Origin: Roseibium litorale | GTDB taxonomy: Bacteria > Pseudomonadota > Alphaproteobacteria > Rhizobiales > Stappiaceae | NCBI RefSeq assembly: GCF_014842915.1 | Contig: NZ_JACYXI010000005.1 | Span: forward strand, 217,087 to 281,086 | Direction of reading: 5' to 3' | Length of the DNA stretch: 64,000 bases | In this document: in pieces, positions 17,912 to 27,278 of the stretch | How positions within the stretch are numbered: the first letter of the stretch is position 1 | Layout of the letters: the number at the start of each line of letters is the position of its first letter | Translations under genes and position numbers: made by a program | The notes under the pieces: generated by a model | What the model was told of the DNA's origin: nothing | The model's input: the letters and a program-made list of their open reading frames with translations, nothing else | Database searches by the model: none

Positions 17912-18835
17912 CTAGCTGGGCAACATGGTTTCCCGATCAACCCGTGCCGCGCGGGCCTCTTCCATCAGCCACTTTCTGAAGTGAGCCACGACGGGCCGCA
18001 TGGTGCGGTTCTCGGGATAAACGAAGAAATAGGCCGTTTGTTGCCTCATCGAGAGATCAAAAAGCCGCACCAGCCTGCCGGAGGCCAGTTCGTCCTGCAC
18101 GAAGAACTTCGGCATCAGGGCAGCGCCTGCATGATGAATGGCAGCTTCGGCGATCATGACGAATTGTTCGAACCGTGCCCCTTGGAAGGCAGCATCCGTT
18201 TCAACGCCCGCAAGATCGAACCATTGCCGCCAGGCCAGAGGGCGGGTGGACAACTGAAGGCGGGGCACATTCGCCAGATCCGCCGGAGTCCGGATGCCAT
18301 GCCGGTCGCGGAAGGCGCGAGAGGCGACCGGAATCACTTCCTCGGCAAACAACGGTTCGGCGATGGCCCCTGCCCAGACAGGATCGCCATGGTGGATCGC
18401 CCCGTCAAAGGGCTCCGCATCAAAATCGAACGGTTGCAGGCGAACGCTCAGATTGAGCCCTGCGCTCGGATGCCGGCGCTGGAATTCGGCCAGCCGCGGC
18501 GCCAGCCAGCGGGTGCCGAATGTCGGTAGAACCGCAAGGTTCAGCACATCCTCGCTGCCTGCATAGGACATGACCTGCCGGGTGGCAGAAGTCAGCTGAT
18601 CGAGTGCGCCGCGGATGTCGTGAAGATAGAGCCGGCCCGCATCTGTGAGCACGATCCGCTGGCGGATCCGGCGGAAAAGTTCCACCCCCAGCCGGTCTTC
18701 CAGATGCCGGACCTGTTTGGAGATGGCCCCCTGTGTCAGGTGCAGCTCCTCGGCAGCCCGTGTGAAGCTGGAATGACGGGCAGCGCACTCGAAAGCGATC
18801 AAGGCATCTGCGGGCGGCACAAAAGCACGTTTCAT
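17912..18835 (-). CDS. LysR-family transcriptional regulator (GcvA-like)
   Basis: 307 residues from the ATG at 18835. The N-terminal HTH reads FTRAAEELHLTQGAISKQVR with LEDRLGVELFRR, and PPADALIAFECAARHSSF is typical of the GcvA subgroup. The effector-domain pattern LPTFGTRWLAPRLAEF is also GcvA-like. It diverges from glutaryl-CoA dehydrogenase (216 bases between starts); in many proteobacteria a LysR gene in this position controls gcdH and lysine/tryptophan catabolism, so that role is likely here. Confidence 0.88.
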   Translation of the reverse strand: MKRAFVPPADALIAFECAARHSSFTRAAEELHLTQGAISKQVRHLEDRLGVELFRRIRQRIVLTDAGRLYLHDIRGALDQLTSATRQVMSYAGSEDVLNLAVLPTFGTRWLAPRLAEFQRRHPSAGLNLSVRLQPFDFDAEPFDGAIHHGDPVWAGAIAEPLFAEEVIPVASRAFRDRHGIRTPADLANVPRLQLSTRPLAWRQWFDLAGVETDAAFQGARFEQFVMIAEAAIHHAGAALMPKFFVQDELASGRLVRLFDLSMRQQTAYFFVYPENRTMRPVVAHFRKWLMEEARAARVDRETMLPS

Positions 18836-19051
18836 CGGAATTTGCTCACGAGGGCCAGAAAACAAAAAACCGGTTCATTCCAGTTTGTCATGAATAAGGG
18901 AGAGAAAATCGCTTTTTTGCAAGCCCTCTCCAGCTCAATATCTGCCGCACGAGACAGAACACTTCACTGCCCCCGCCTCGATCCCATGACCTGACCGCAG
19001 GCGGGAGAGGCCGGAAACCGGGCAATCCGGACATTCTTCAGGGAGACCACC

Positions 19052-20269
19052 ATGAACGCCAAGACTTCTTCCACGTCCTCTCCGGCAGGTGGTGGCACGT
19101 TCGATTGGCAGGATCCTTTCCTGCTGCGCGGCCAGCTCAATGAAGACGAGCTGCTGATCATGGAAACCGCCCGGGCCTATGCGCAGGAAAAGCTGCTGCC
19201 GCGGGTGATCGAAGCCTACCGGGAAGAAAAGACCGACCGCAGCATTTTCAACGAAATGGGCGAGCTGGGCCTTCTGGGCGTCACCGTTCCGGAAGAGTAT
19301 GGCTGCGCCGGTGCCTCCTATGTGTCCTACGGGCTGGTTGCCCGCGAGGTCGAGCGCGTTGATTCCGGCTACCGCTCGATGATGAGCGTCCAGTCTTCCT
19401 TGGTCATGTATCCGATCTACGCCTATGGCTCGGAAGAACAGCGCCAGAAGTATCTGCCGAAGCTCGCAACCGGCGAGTTTGTCGGCTGCTTCGGCCTGAC
19501 CGAGCCGGACGCGGGCTCCGATCCGGCAGGCATGCGCACCCGCGCGGAAAGGATCGATGGCGGTTACAAGCTGACCGGCTCGAAGATGTGGATCTCCAAC
19601 TCGCCGATTGCCGATGTGTTCGTGGTCTGGGCGAAGTCGGAAGCCCATGACGGGGCTATTCGCGGCTTTGTCCTGGAAAAGGGCATGAAGGGTCTGTCCG
19701 CACCGAAGATCGGAGGCAAGCTGTCGCTGCGCGCTTCCATCACCGGTGAAATCGTCCTCGACAATGTTGAAGTTTCCGAAGACGCCCTGCTGCCGAATGT
19801 GTCCGGCCTGAAAGGCCCGTTCGGCTGCCTCAACCGCGCCCGCTATGGCATTGCCTGGGGCTCCATGGGTGCGGCCGAGGATTGCTGGACCCGTGCCCGT
19901 CAGTATGGCCTGGAGCGCGTCCAGTTTGGCCGTCCTCTGGCCCAGACCCAGCTCTTCCAGAAGAAGCTGGCCGATATGCAGACCGAAATCACCCTCGGAC
20001 TGCAGGCCGCGCTTCGGGTCGGCCGACTGTTCGACGAAGGCCAGATGGCACCGGAAATGATCTCCCTGATCAAGCGCAACAACTGCGGCAAGGCGCTGGA
20101 CATTGCCCGTCAGGCCCGCGACATGCACGGCGGCAACGGCATTTCCGAGGAATATCACGTGATGCGTCATGCGCAGAATCTGGAAACGGTGAACACCTAT
20201 GAGGGCACGCATGATGTGCACGCCCTCATTCTGGGCCGCGCCCAGACCGGCCTGCAGGCATTCTTCTAA
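19052..20269 (+). CDS. gcdH: Glutaryl-CoA dehydrogenase
   Basis: 405 residues, acyl-CoA dehydrogenase fold. [17 protein letters not shown] binds FAD/substrate, [20 protein letters not shown] follows, and the catalytic Glu lies in [19 protein letters not shown] near the C-terminus, whose wording is characteristic of glutaryl-CoA dehydrogenase. It oxidatively decarboxylates glutaryl-CoA to crotonyl-CoA at the end of lysine and tryptophan breakdown. A strong terminator follows the stop, so it is probably monocistronic. Confidence 0.93.
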   Translation: MNAKTSSTSSPAGGGTFDWQDPFLLRGQLNEDELLIMETARAYAQEKLLPRVIEAYREEKTDRSIFNEMGELGLLGVTVPEEYGCAGASYVSYGLVAREVERVDSGYRSMMSVQSSLVMYPIYAYGSEEQRQKYLPKLATGEFVGCFGLTEPDAGSDPAGMRTRAERIDGGYKLTGSKMWISNSPIADVFVVWAKSEAHDGAIRGFVLEKGMKGLSAPKIGGKLSLRASITGEIVLDNVEVSEDALLPNVSGLKGPFGCLNRARYGIAWGSMGAAEDCWTRARQYGLERVQFGRPLAQTQLFQKKLADMQTEITLGLQAALRVGRLFDEGQMAPEMISLIKRNNCGKALDIARQARDMHGGNGISEEYHVMRHAQNLETVNTYEGTHDVHALILGRAQTGLQAFF

Positions 20270-20281
20270 GATCCAACGCCA

Positions 20282-20311
20282 ACCGGAGGCTCCCCGCCTC
20301 CGGTCTTTTTT
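20282..20311 (+). terminator. Rho-independent terminator after gcdH
   Basis: ACCGGAGGC (20282-20290), TCCCC loop, GCCTCCGGT (20296-20304), then C and six T. It ends 12 bases before the next start codon. Confidence 0.88.
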
Positions 20312-20323
20312 CAGGTAAGACGA

Positions 20324-21505
20324 ATGGGTTCCTCCACCGCAGATGTCATCATCATCGGCGGAGCCGTGATGGGCTCCTCCACCGCATGCCAGCTGGCCCA
20401 GCGCCCGGATTTTTCCGGCCGCATCGTGGTGATCGAAGCCGATCCCACCTATGAGATCTGCGCTTCGGCCCGTTCCGCAGCCTCGATCCGCCAGCAATAT
20501 TCCAGCGCCATCAACATCGAGATCTCGCTGTTCGGCATCGATTATCTGCGTAACATTGGTGAGCGGCTGGAGGTGAACGGAGACAAGCCGGTCATCGACC
20601 TTCACGAAGGCGGGTATCTGTTCCTGGCAACCTCCGAAACCGAGAGCATCCTTCGGGAAAACCATGCCCTGCAGGACAAGCTCGGAGCGGATATAGCCTT
20701 CCTGGAAAAAGCCGCCCTGCAGGCGAAGTTTCCCTGGCTTAATACGGAAGACCTGACGGCTGGCTGCCATGGCCTGTCCGGTGAAGGCTGGTTCGACGGC
20801 TATGGCCTGATGCAGGCCTTCCGCCGCAAGGCCCGGTCGCTTGGGGTCGAGTATATTTCCGCGCGCGCCGAGACCTTGAAGAAAAACGGCTCCGGCTGGG
20901 ATGTCGTCCTGTCCAACGGTGATACGCTGTCTGCTCCTATCGTGGTGAACACCGCAGGCGCTTCGGGCGGTGCGGAAATCTGCCGCCAGGCCGGGCTTGA
21001 TGTGCCGGTGCACAGCCGCAAGCGCTGCGTCTTTACCTTCGACTGCAAGGACACGCTGCCGCTGTTTCCGCTTCTCATCGATCCGAACGGCACCTATGCC
21101 CGTCCGGAAGGCGCGGGCTTCATCTGCGGCTTGGCGCCTTCAGACGAAAATGATCCGGACACCGACGATTTCGATGTCGATTACGCCCTCTTCGAGGAAG
21201 AAATCTGGCCAACCCTGGCCAACCGCGTTCCCGCCTTCGAAGCGATCCGTCCGGGCCGGGCCTGGGCCGGGCATTACGACATGAACCTCTTCGACCACAA
21301 TGCCTTTGTCGGCGCGGTGCCAGGCATTGAAGGCTTCTATCTGGCGCTCGGCTTCTCCGGTCACGGCTTGCAGCAATCGCCTGCCGTCGGCCGGGGGCTG
21401 TCGGAACTGATTGCCACGGGCAGCTATCAGACGCTTGACCTGTCACCGCTCGGCATCGAACGGTATTTCTCTGGTACGAAGCTGATCGAGCGGAACGTCG
21501 TTTAA
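20324..21505 (+). CDS. FAD-dependent oxidoreductase (DAO family)
   Basis: 393 residues. The N-terminal Rossmann motif is DVIIIGGAVMGSSTACQLA; the DAO-type C-terminus reads FYLALGFSGHGLQQSPAVGR. The SARSAASIRQQYSSAINI region after the dinucleotide fold resembles the FOXRED1/glycine-oxidase-like branch, which oxidises secondary or D-amino acids with O2 or a quinone. The substrate is unknown. Because a strong terminator lies immediately upstream, the gene needs read-through or a promoter inside gcdH. It converges on the N-formylglutamate-amidohydrolase-like gene. Confidence 0.82.
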   Translation: MGSSTADVIIIGGAVMGSSTACQLAQRPDFSGRIVVIEADPTYEICASARSAASIRQQYSSAINIEISLFGIDYLRNIGERLEVNGDKPVIDLHEGGYLFLATSETESILRENHALQDKLGADIAFLEKAALQAKFPWLNTEDLTAGCHGLSGEGWFDGYGLMQAFRRKARSLGVEYISARAETLKKNGSGWDVVLSNGDTLSAPIVVNTAGASGGAEICRQAGLDVPVHSRKRCVFTFDCKDTLPLFPLLIDPNGTYARPEGAGFICGLAPSDENDPDTDDFDVDYALFEEEIWPTLANRVPAFEAIRPGRAWAGHYDMNLFDHNAFVGAVPGIEGFYLALGFSGHGLQQSPAVGRGLSELIATGSYQTLDLSPLGIERYFSGTKLIERNVV

Positions 21506-21539
21506 GGCAAGAAACCGTATGGGTTGCCGGAGGCTTTGG

Positions 21540-22442
21540 CTATTCGGCAACCAGCGGCGGATCGAACATATCGAAGTCAAGATCCAGATCCTGACCGAAG
21601 TCGAGCTCGATTCCGCTCCTCTCCCGCTCTTGCGAAACCGGCATGCCTTCCTGATAACTGCGCGCCCAGTCAAGGGACTGGGTGAAGGCATCGGTCAAGA
21701 CCATTTTCATGCGCGAAATCCGCGCCCGGTCCGGCTCATAAGGGGTGGACTCGTGGCGGAGGTAGGAACGCTGCGCAATGGAAACACCCAACGCGTGAAT
21801 TCCCCGCTCCGGCGCCCCGTAAGCCCGCAGGATATAGCCATCCGCCAGCGGGCTATCCGCACCGATCGAGAAGCCACTCAGGCCCTCGAACGCTCCGAGG
21901 AAGGCACTCTGCAGCCCCGGAAGACCAGCCTGGCCGTCTGCTGTCGTGGCGCTAATCACAGGGACACTGTCTTCAGCCCGTCCTGCAATCTTCGAGCGGA
22001 TGGACTTGCAATCGAACAGCACGCAATAGCCGTGGATAGAGCGGACCCTTGCAATCTCCTGGATCAGTTCCTGATGGAAAGGCTGATGAAAGAGATATCC
22101 TCGTTGCTCGATCTCGATTGGGCCCGGCTCTTCGCCCGGCTTGTAGATGCGCTTCATGTCGAGCGTCGACACCGGACACAGGCCATCGCCCGGTACCTGT
22201 GGGGATGGGTCGGGGCTATTGGGATCCTTGTCGACATCGATGACATAACGCGAAATCGTCGAGCGAAGGGTTGTCGCATCCAGGTCCGCAGCAAAATCGA
22301 AAACCTGCTCAAGGCGCCAGGAAATGTCCGTTTGCAGACGGCCCGTCGCGCTCAAGCGCTTGTCGATCGCCGGCGGAAGGTCGGCTCCCGCGTGCGGAAG
22401 GCACAGGATCAACGGGCTCTCGCCTTTTTCGACTATGATCAT
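21540..22442 (-). CDS. N-formylglutamate amidohydrolase family protein
   Basis: 300 residues from the ATG at 22442 (AGGGA just upstream). LILCLPHAGADLPPAI near residue 11 matches the LPHxG metal-binding signature, and YVIDVDKDPNSPD and LFDCKSIRSKI match conserved segments of N-formylglutamate deformylases (HutG type), which release formate and glutamate in histidine breakdown. No hut genes are in the window, so the true N-acyl substrate is uncertain. The last 25 residues are very acidic (DFGQDLDLDFDMFD). Confidence 0.8.
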   Translation of the reverse strand: MIIVEKGESPLILCLPHAGADLPPAIDKRLSATGRLQTDISWRLEQVFDFAADLDATTLRSTISRYVIDVDKDPNSPDPSPQVPGDGLCPVSTLDMKRIYKPGEEPGPIEIEQRGYLFHQPFHQELIQEIARVRSIHGYCVLFDCKSIRSKIAGRAEDSVPVISATTADGQAGLPGLQSAFLGAFEGLSGFSIGADSPLADGYILRAYGAPERGIHALGVSIAQRSYLRHESTPYEPDRARISRMKMVLTDAFTQSLDWARSYQEGMPVSQERERSGIELDFGQDLDLDFDMFDPPLVAE

Positions 22443-22560
22443 TGTGTCCCTGCCCAAGACATCAAATCGACAAGGTTCAGTTTGATCCGTTTACCTAACG
22501 GGAACAAGATGGTTGCCTTGAAGATCCGAAATTCCGGAAGCACACCTGCTGCGAGGCATT

Positions 22561-22590
22561 TGGAGCGCCAGGCGCTCCATTCCGGAATGG
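22561..22590. repeat. Overlapping perfect palindromes in a divergent promoter region
   Basis: TGGAGCGCC-A-GGCGCTCCA (22561-22579) overlaps CCATTCCGGAATGG (22577-22590). They lie between the amidohydrolase-like gene (minus) and the aminotransferase gene (plus), in a 358-base gap that otherwise shows nothing recognisable, so they may be an operator. Confidence 0.5.
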
Positions 22591-22800
22591 GTGATTCGAA
22601 ATTATGCAGAATGAATGTCTGAACCTAGTCAGCCAGGCGCTCTTGCCAAGGCGATAGCCGCCGTTCCGCACAGAATTATGCATTATGCCCCCTCCGGTTC
22701 CATGAAAAGCTGTCGTGCATTCATCACGCATTCGAATTTCTATGTGCCCCCGATCTGCCTTAAGTTCACGGCACTTAACCTATCCCCGGAGTACCCCTGA

Positions 22801-23979
22801 ATGACGCTGCGCAACGGCAAAGAATTCCTGATGATCCCGGGCCCGACGAATGTGCCGGATGAGGTGCTGCGCGCCATGCACCGTCCTGCACTGGACATTT
22901 ACGAAGGGCCGATGATCCAGACGACTTACGACTGCCTTGAGGGATTACAGCGTCTCTTCCGCACAAAAGAGCGGACCTATATCTACGCCGCCAACGGCCA
23001 CGGCGCGTGGGACGCAGCGCTCACCAACACGCTTTGCCGGGGCGACAAGGTTCTTGTGCTGGCCTCCGGGCGCTTTGCCATCGGCTGGGGAGAGGCCGCC
23101 TCCGTCTCAGGCCTGGACGTCGAAGTGCTTCCGGGGTCCTGGCAGCATCCGGTCGATCCCACTGCGGTCGAAACGCGCCTGCGGCAGGACACAGACCATC
23201 AGATCAAGGCCATTCTCGTTGTACAGGTCGACACCGCTTCAGGCGTCTGCAACGATATTCCAGCCATCCGCAAGGCAATCGATGCCGCGGGGCACCCCGG
23301 CCTGTTCATGATGGACTGTATCGCCTCCCTTGGCTGCGTCCCGTTTGAGATGGATGAATGGAACGTCGACCTTGCTTTGACAGGATCGCAAAAGGGGCTG
23401 ATGACCCCTCCTGGCCTCTCCTTCGTCGCAGCCGGAAAGCGTGCGCTGAAAGCCCATGAAACGGCCGATCTCCGGGTCAACTATCTCGACTGGACCTTCC
23501 GGCATGGCCCCGAGCACTACCAGAAATACTGCGGCACACCGCCGGAGCATCTGCTTTTCGCCTTCAAGGCGGCTCTTGACCTGATTGAGGCGGAGGGTCT
23601 GGAAAATGTTTGGAAACGCCATGCCATCCTGGCCGAAGCCTGCCGCCGGGCCATTGCGGTCTGGGCCGAGGGCGGTGTGATTTCGTTCGGCGTGACCGGC
23701 CCGCAGCACCGTTCCAACAGCGTGACCGTCTTCAAGCTGGATGGATATGACCCGGCCCCGCTTCGCGAATTTACCCGCTCGGTCTGCGGCGTGACCATCG
23801 GCGGCACGATCGGCGACCTGTCCGGAAAGGGCATCCGCATCGGCCATATGGGCCACATCAACGCCGTGATGATCCTCGGAACCCTCTCCGCCATAGACCT
23901 GGGCTTGAAGAAGCTCAACATCCCGCATGGCGAAGGCGCGGTACAGGCGGCCATCGAGTACATTGCCGGAGCGCTCTGA
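22801..23979 (+). CDS. Class V aminotransferase, serine-glyoxylate/alanine-glyoxylate type
   Basis: 392 residues, PLP-dependent. MIPGPTNVPDEVLRAMHRP at the N-terminus and the Schiff-base Lys in ALTGSQKGLMTPPGL near residue 198 are diagnostic; HMGHINAVMILGTLSAID near the C-terminus is also typical of serine-glyoxylate aminotransferases. Likely reaction: serine (or another small amino acid) plus glyoxylate to hydroxypyruvate plus glycine. Serine-cycle partners are absent, so a photorespiration-like or purine/taurine-related role is equally possible. Confidence 0.85.
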   Translation: MTLRNGKEFLMIPGPTNVPDEVLRAMHRPALDIYEGPMIQTTYDCLEGLQRLFRTKERTYIYAANGHGAWDAALTNTLCRGDKVLVLASGRFAIGWGEAASVSGLDVEVLPGSWQHPVDPTAVETRLRQDTDHQIKAILVVQVDTASGVCNDIPAIRKAIDAAGHPGLFMMDCIASLGCVPFEMDEWNVDLALTGSQKGLMTPPGLSFVAAGKRALKAHETADLRVNYLDWTFRHGPEHYQKYCGTPPEHLLFAFKAALDLIEAEGLENVWKRHAILAEACRRAIAVWAEGGVISFGVTGPQHRSNSVTVFKLDGYDPAPLREFTRSVCGVTIGGTIGDLSGKGIRIGHMGHINAVMILGTLSAIDLGLKKLNIPHGEGAVQAAIEYIAGAL

Positions 23980-23996
23980 CCTCGAGCTTCAACGTC

Positions 23997-24024
23997 AAAA
24001 GGCGGCCTCTCCGGGCCGTCTTTT
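23997..24024. terminator. Bidirectional terminator between the aminotransferase gene and otsA
   Basis: AAAAGGCGGCC (23997-24007), TCTCC loop, GGGCCGTCTTTT (24013-24024). Arms pair with one G-T wobble; A-run and T-run on opposite sides serve both convergent genes. Confidence 0.8.
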
Positions 24025-24035
24025 CTCTCTCCGGC

Positions 24036-25415
24036 TCAATTCCTGCGGATAGTTTTCACATCTTCCATGATGGAGCGGGACCAGGCTGCGGCATCTTCCT
24101 GGCAGAGGCGGTCGAACATGATCTGCCAGCGGTTGCGCCGCTCTTCCAGCGGCATTGTGATGGCCCGTTGCAACCCAGCAGCCACCTCTTCGGCCGAATG
24201 CGGATTGACGATGACGGCCTCCGGCATGCGCTCTGCCGCGCCGGCAAAGCGTGACAGAACAAGCACGCCGGGGTCTTCGGCCCGCTGGGCGGCCACATAT
24301 TCCTTTGCCACAAGGTTCATACCATCCCGCAGGGGCGTGACCAGCCCGACACGGCTGACCCGATAGATCCCCGCCAGCACCCGGCGTGGAAACGACCGGG
24401 TCATGAACCGGATGGGTGTCCAGTCCAGATCCGAGAAGCGGCCATTCACATGGCCGGTCAACTCATCCAAAGCCCGGCGGATATCAATATAGGCATCCAG
24501 CTCCGAGCGGGAGGGTGGCGCCACCTGCATCATGGACACCCTGCCCCGGTTCTCCGGATAGTCCTCCAGCAGCCGCTCAAAGGCCTTGAACCGCTCTGGC
24601 AATCCCTTTGAATAGTCGATCCGGTCAACCCCGATGATCTGCTGGCGGCCGCCGAGCAGCTTTTCCAGCCGGGTCATGTTTTTGCGGGCTTCCGGTGTCA
24701 TAGGGAACTTCGAGAAAGCATCCGCGTCGATGCCGATTGCATAGGCCTTCGCAATCACCACACGTCCGTTCACTCGGACATGTCCATCGCCCTCATCTAC
24801 ACCGCCCAGTTCCTCAATCACGAAGCGGCGGAAGTTGCTGGCGTCGCGTTCGGTCTGAAATCCGACGAGATCATAGGAGAGCATCGCCCGGACAATGCCA
24901 GCGGCATTGGGCAAAGCTGCCAGGATTTCCGGAGCCGGGAATGGAATGTGCAGGAAGAAGGCGAGAGGATTGTTCACATCCATCGCCCTCAGCGAGGCGG
25001 CGAAGGTCAAAAAGTGATAGTCATGCACCCAGATGACATCGTCATCCTGAATGAGAGGCTTCAGCCGGGTGGCAAAGCGGTCGTTGACATAACGGTAGCC
25101 CTGCTCGAACCGATGGTCGAAATCTGCTAGATCAAGCCGGTAATGCAGCACCGGCCAGAGCGTCCGGTTGGCATAGCCCGCATAGAAGGCATCGTAGTCC
25201 GCCTGGGTCATGTCGACCTGGGCCATCTGCACGGACCGGGTCTTCTGGGTCTTCATCTGACCGAAACTGCCCTCTTCGGACACGTTTCCGCTCCAGCCAA
25301 ACCAGAGCCCTCCCGTTTCCATCAAGGCATCCACCAGCGCCACGGCCAAGCCGCCGGCGCGTCCCGTATCCTTCAGTGGCCCCACACGATTCGATACGAC
25401 GACGAGCCGTCCCAT
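24036..25415 (-). CDS. otsA: Alpha,alpha-trehalose-phosphate synthase
   Basis: 459 residues, GT20 family, GT-B fold. Signature segments: LVVVSNRVGPLKD, GLWFGWSGNV, VIWVHDYHFLTFAASLR, FFLHIPFPAPEI, GVDRIDYSKGLPERFKAF and RDGMNLVAKEYVAAQ. Joins UDP-glucose and glucose-6-phosphate to give trehalose-6-phosphate. Last gene of the minus-strand otsB-GH15-otsA unit, 51 bases after the GH15 gene. Trehalose is an osmolyte and desiccation protectant. Confidence 0.95.
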   Translation of the reverse strand: MGRLVVVSNRVGPLKDTGRAGGLAVALVDALMETGGLWFGWSGNVSEEGSFGQMKTQKTRSVQMAQVDMTQADYDAFYAGYANRTLWPVLHYRLDLADFDHRFEQGYRYVNDRFATRLKPLIQDDDVIWVHDYHFLTFAASLRAMDVNNPLAFFLHIPFPAPEILAALPNAAGIVRAMLSYDLVGFQTERDASNFRRFVIEELGGVDEGDGHVRVNGRVVIAKAYAIGIDADAFSKFPMTPEARKNMTRLEKLLGGRQQIIGVDRIDYSKGLPERFKAFERLLEDYPENRGRVSMMQVAPPSRSELDAYIDIRRALDELTGHVNGRFSDLDWTPIRFMTRSFPRRVLAGIYRVSRVGLVTPLRDGMNLVAKEYVAAQRAEDPGVLVLSRFAGAAERMPEAVIVNPHSAEEVAAGLQRAITMPLEERRNRWQIMFDRLCQEDAAAWSRSIMEDVKTIRRN

Positions 25416-25466
25416 AAAGATCTCCTTTGTTGCTTCAAACCATGATCCCGGCGGTTGCCCGAATCC

Positions 25467-27275
25467 TTAGATAACGCTCTCCCAACCAGCGCTGAGGCGC
25501 ATGGCCCCGTTGATGATGCCGACCATCGAATAGGTCTGCGGGAAGTTGCCCCACAGCTCGCCCGTCGAAGGCGTCGTGTCTTCGGACAGAAGTCCCACGT
25601 GATTGCGGCACGAGAGCATGGTCTCGTAAATCTCGCGGGCCTCTTCCTTGCGGCCGATCCGGGCCAGAGCGTCGATGTACCAGAAGGTACAAATATTGAA
25701 GGCGTTCTCCGGCGTGCCGAAGTCATCCGCCGCCCGGTAGCGGAACAGATGATTGCCCCTGCGCAGCTCCGCACCGATCTTGTCGACCGTCGCGATGAAC
25801 CGCGGATCTTTCGGCGGCAGGAAACCGACTTCTGCCATGAGAAGCAGGCTCGCATCCAGATCGGATCCTTCAAAGCTCTCGACAAACGCCCCCTTCTCTT
25901 CGCTCCAGCCCCTGTCGCAGATAACCGCATGGATCTTCTCGGCCCGCTCGCGCCAGTATCTTGCCCGGTCTTCGAGAGCAAAGTTCTGCGCGATGTTGGC
26001 GAGACGGTCACACGCTGCCCAGCACATCAGGGAGGATGATGTATGAACGCGCGCGCGGGTTCGAAGTTCCCAAATTCCTGCATCTGGCTGGTCATGCATG
26101 GCAAAAGCCCGCTCGCCCACCTGTTCCAGACGGCGGAAATCATCCAGTCCCGGCTGATGCAGCATGCGCTTGTCGAAGAAGGCCTGCGCCGCGCCCAGCA
26201 CGATCTGACCATAAACGTCGTGCTGGAAATGCTCGTAGGCCTGGTTGCCGACCCGGACCGGTCCATTGCCGCGATAGCCGGGCAGATCAACAAATTCCTC
26301 GACCAGCTTTTCCTCAAGACCGATACCGAACAAGGGCTGAACGTGACCGCCATGGGTCACCGCCGCGATGTTGTTCAGGTAACGGAGATAATTCTCCATG
26401 GTCTCCATTTCGGAGAGGGAATTCAGCGCCCGGACCACGAAGAAGGCATCCCGGATCCAGCAATAGCGGTAGTCCCAGTTGCGCTCCGTTCCCGAAGCTT
26501 CCGGAATCGAGGTCGTGGCTGCCGCGATGATGGCACCCGTTTCCTCATAGGTGCAGAGCTTCAGGGTGATCGCCGCCCGGATGACAGCTTCCTGATATTC
26601 GAGCGGCAAACCGAGACGGCGCGTCCAGTGGCGCCACTGCAGCTCCGTGCTTTCCTCAAAGTCCCGGCACAGACGTTCCGGATTGTCGGTCAGCGTCTCA
26701 TCCGGCCCGAGATAGAAGGACATGGGTCCATCCAGCAGGAAGGGCGTCTCGTTGCGGACATAGGTGATCGATCCGTTGGTCGTCAGACGCACGGTCAGGC
26801 CATTGCCGACCCAGCGCACATGGTTCGAGCCATAGGTCTGGTCAGGAACCCGCTCGCCCCAGGCAAAGCGCGGACGGCAGCGCACCCGGATGCGCGGATG
26901 GCCGGACAGGGGCCGCACCCGCCGCACGATGGCGGTCGGGCGGAACATCCTCCCTTTGGCGGTGAAGCGCGGGCAGAAATCCGTGATTTCGATGGAGTTG
27001 CCTTCATCATCGAAGACGCGCGTCTTCACGATGGCAGTGTTCGGAACATATTCCTGTTCGGAGCGGGTGGCGCCATTCAGCTCGATGGAGAATGATCCAT
27101 CTCCCTCTTCTCCGCGGGTGCCAAGAATGGAATGGAATACGGGCTCGCCATCAAAGCGCGGCAGGCAGCACCAGACAAGCGACCCCATCTTGTCGACCAG
27201 CGCATTGATCGAGCAATTGCCGATCATCGCCAGATCCAGCGAACTCTGCATCTTTACGGGCGGCGTCCACACCAT
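25467..27275 (-). CDS. Glycoside hydrolase family 15 protein (trehalase/glucoamylase-like)
   Basis: 602 residues, (alpha/alpha)6 barrel type. GTERNWDYRYCWIRDAFFVV near residue 265 and EDTTPSTGELWGNFPQTYSM near 570 carry the expected acid and base Glu/Asp region; GNCSINALVDKMGSLVWCC at the N-terminus is the beta-sandwich start common to bacterial GH15. No signal peptide, so cytoplasmic. Lying between otsB and otsA, three bases after otsB, it is best explained as a trehalase or trehalose-modulating enzyme, though GH15 glucoamylase activity cannot be excluded. Confidence 0.87.
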   Translation of the reverse strand: MVWTPPVKMQSSLDLAMIGNCSINALVDKMGSLVWCCLPRFDGEPVFHSILGTRGEEGDGSFSIELNGATRSEQEYVPNTAIVKTRVFDDEGNSIEITDFCPRFTAKGRMFRPTAIVRRVRPLSGHPRIRVRCRPRFAWGERVPDQTYGSNHVRWVGNGLTVRLTTNGSITYVRNETPFLLDGPMSFYLGPDETLTDNPERLCRDFEESTELQWRHWTRRLGLPLEYQEAVIRAAITLKLCTYEETGAIIAAATTSIPEASGTERNWDYRYCWIRDAFFVVRALNSLSEMETMENYLRYLNNIAAVTHGGHVQPLFGIGLEEKLVEEFVDLPGYRGNGPVRVGNQAYEHFQHDVYGQIVLGAAQAFFDKRMLHQPGLDDFRRLEQVGERAFAMHDQPDAGIWELRTRARVHTSSSLMCWAACDRLANIAQNFALEDRARYWRERAEKIHAVICDRGWSEEKGAFVESFEGSDLDASLLLMAEVGFLPPKDPRFIATVDKIGAELRRGNHLFRYRAADDFGTPENAFNICTFWYIDALARIGRKEEAREIYETMLSCRNHVGLLSEDTTPSTGELWGNFPQTYSMVGIINGAMRLSAGWESVI

Positions 27276-27278
27276 GTT

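Noticed and set aside
18935..21013. A 692-codon open frame on the minus strand
   Set aside because: It runs antisense through gcdH and the FAD oxidoreductase gene, both of which have clear family motifs on the plus strand.
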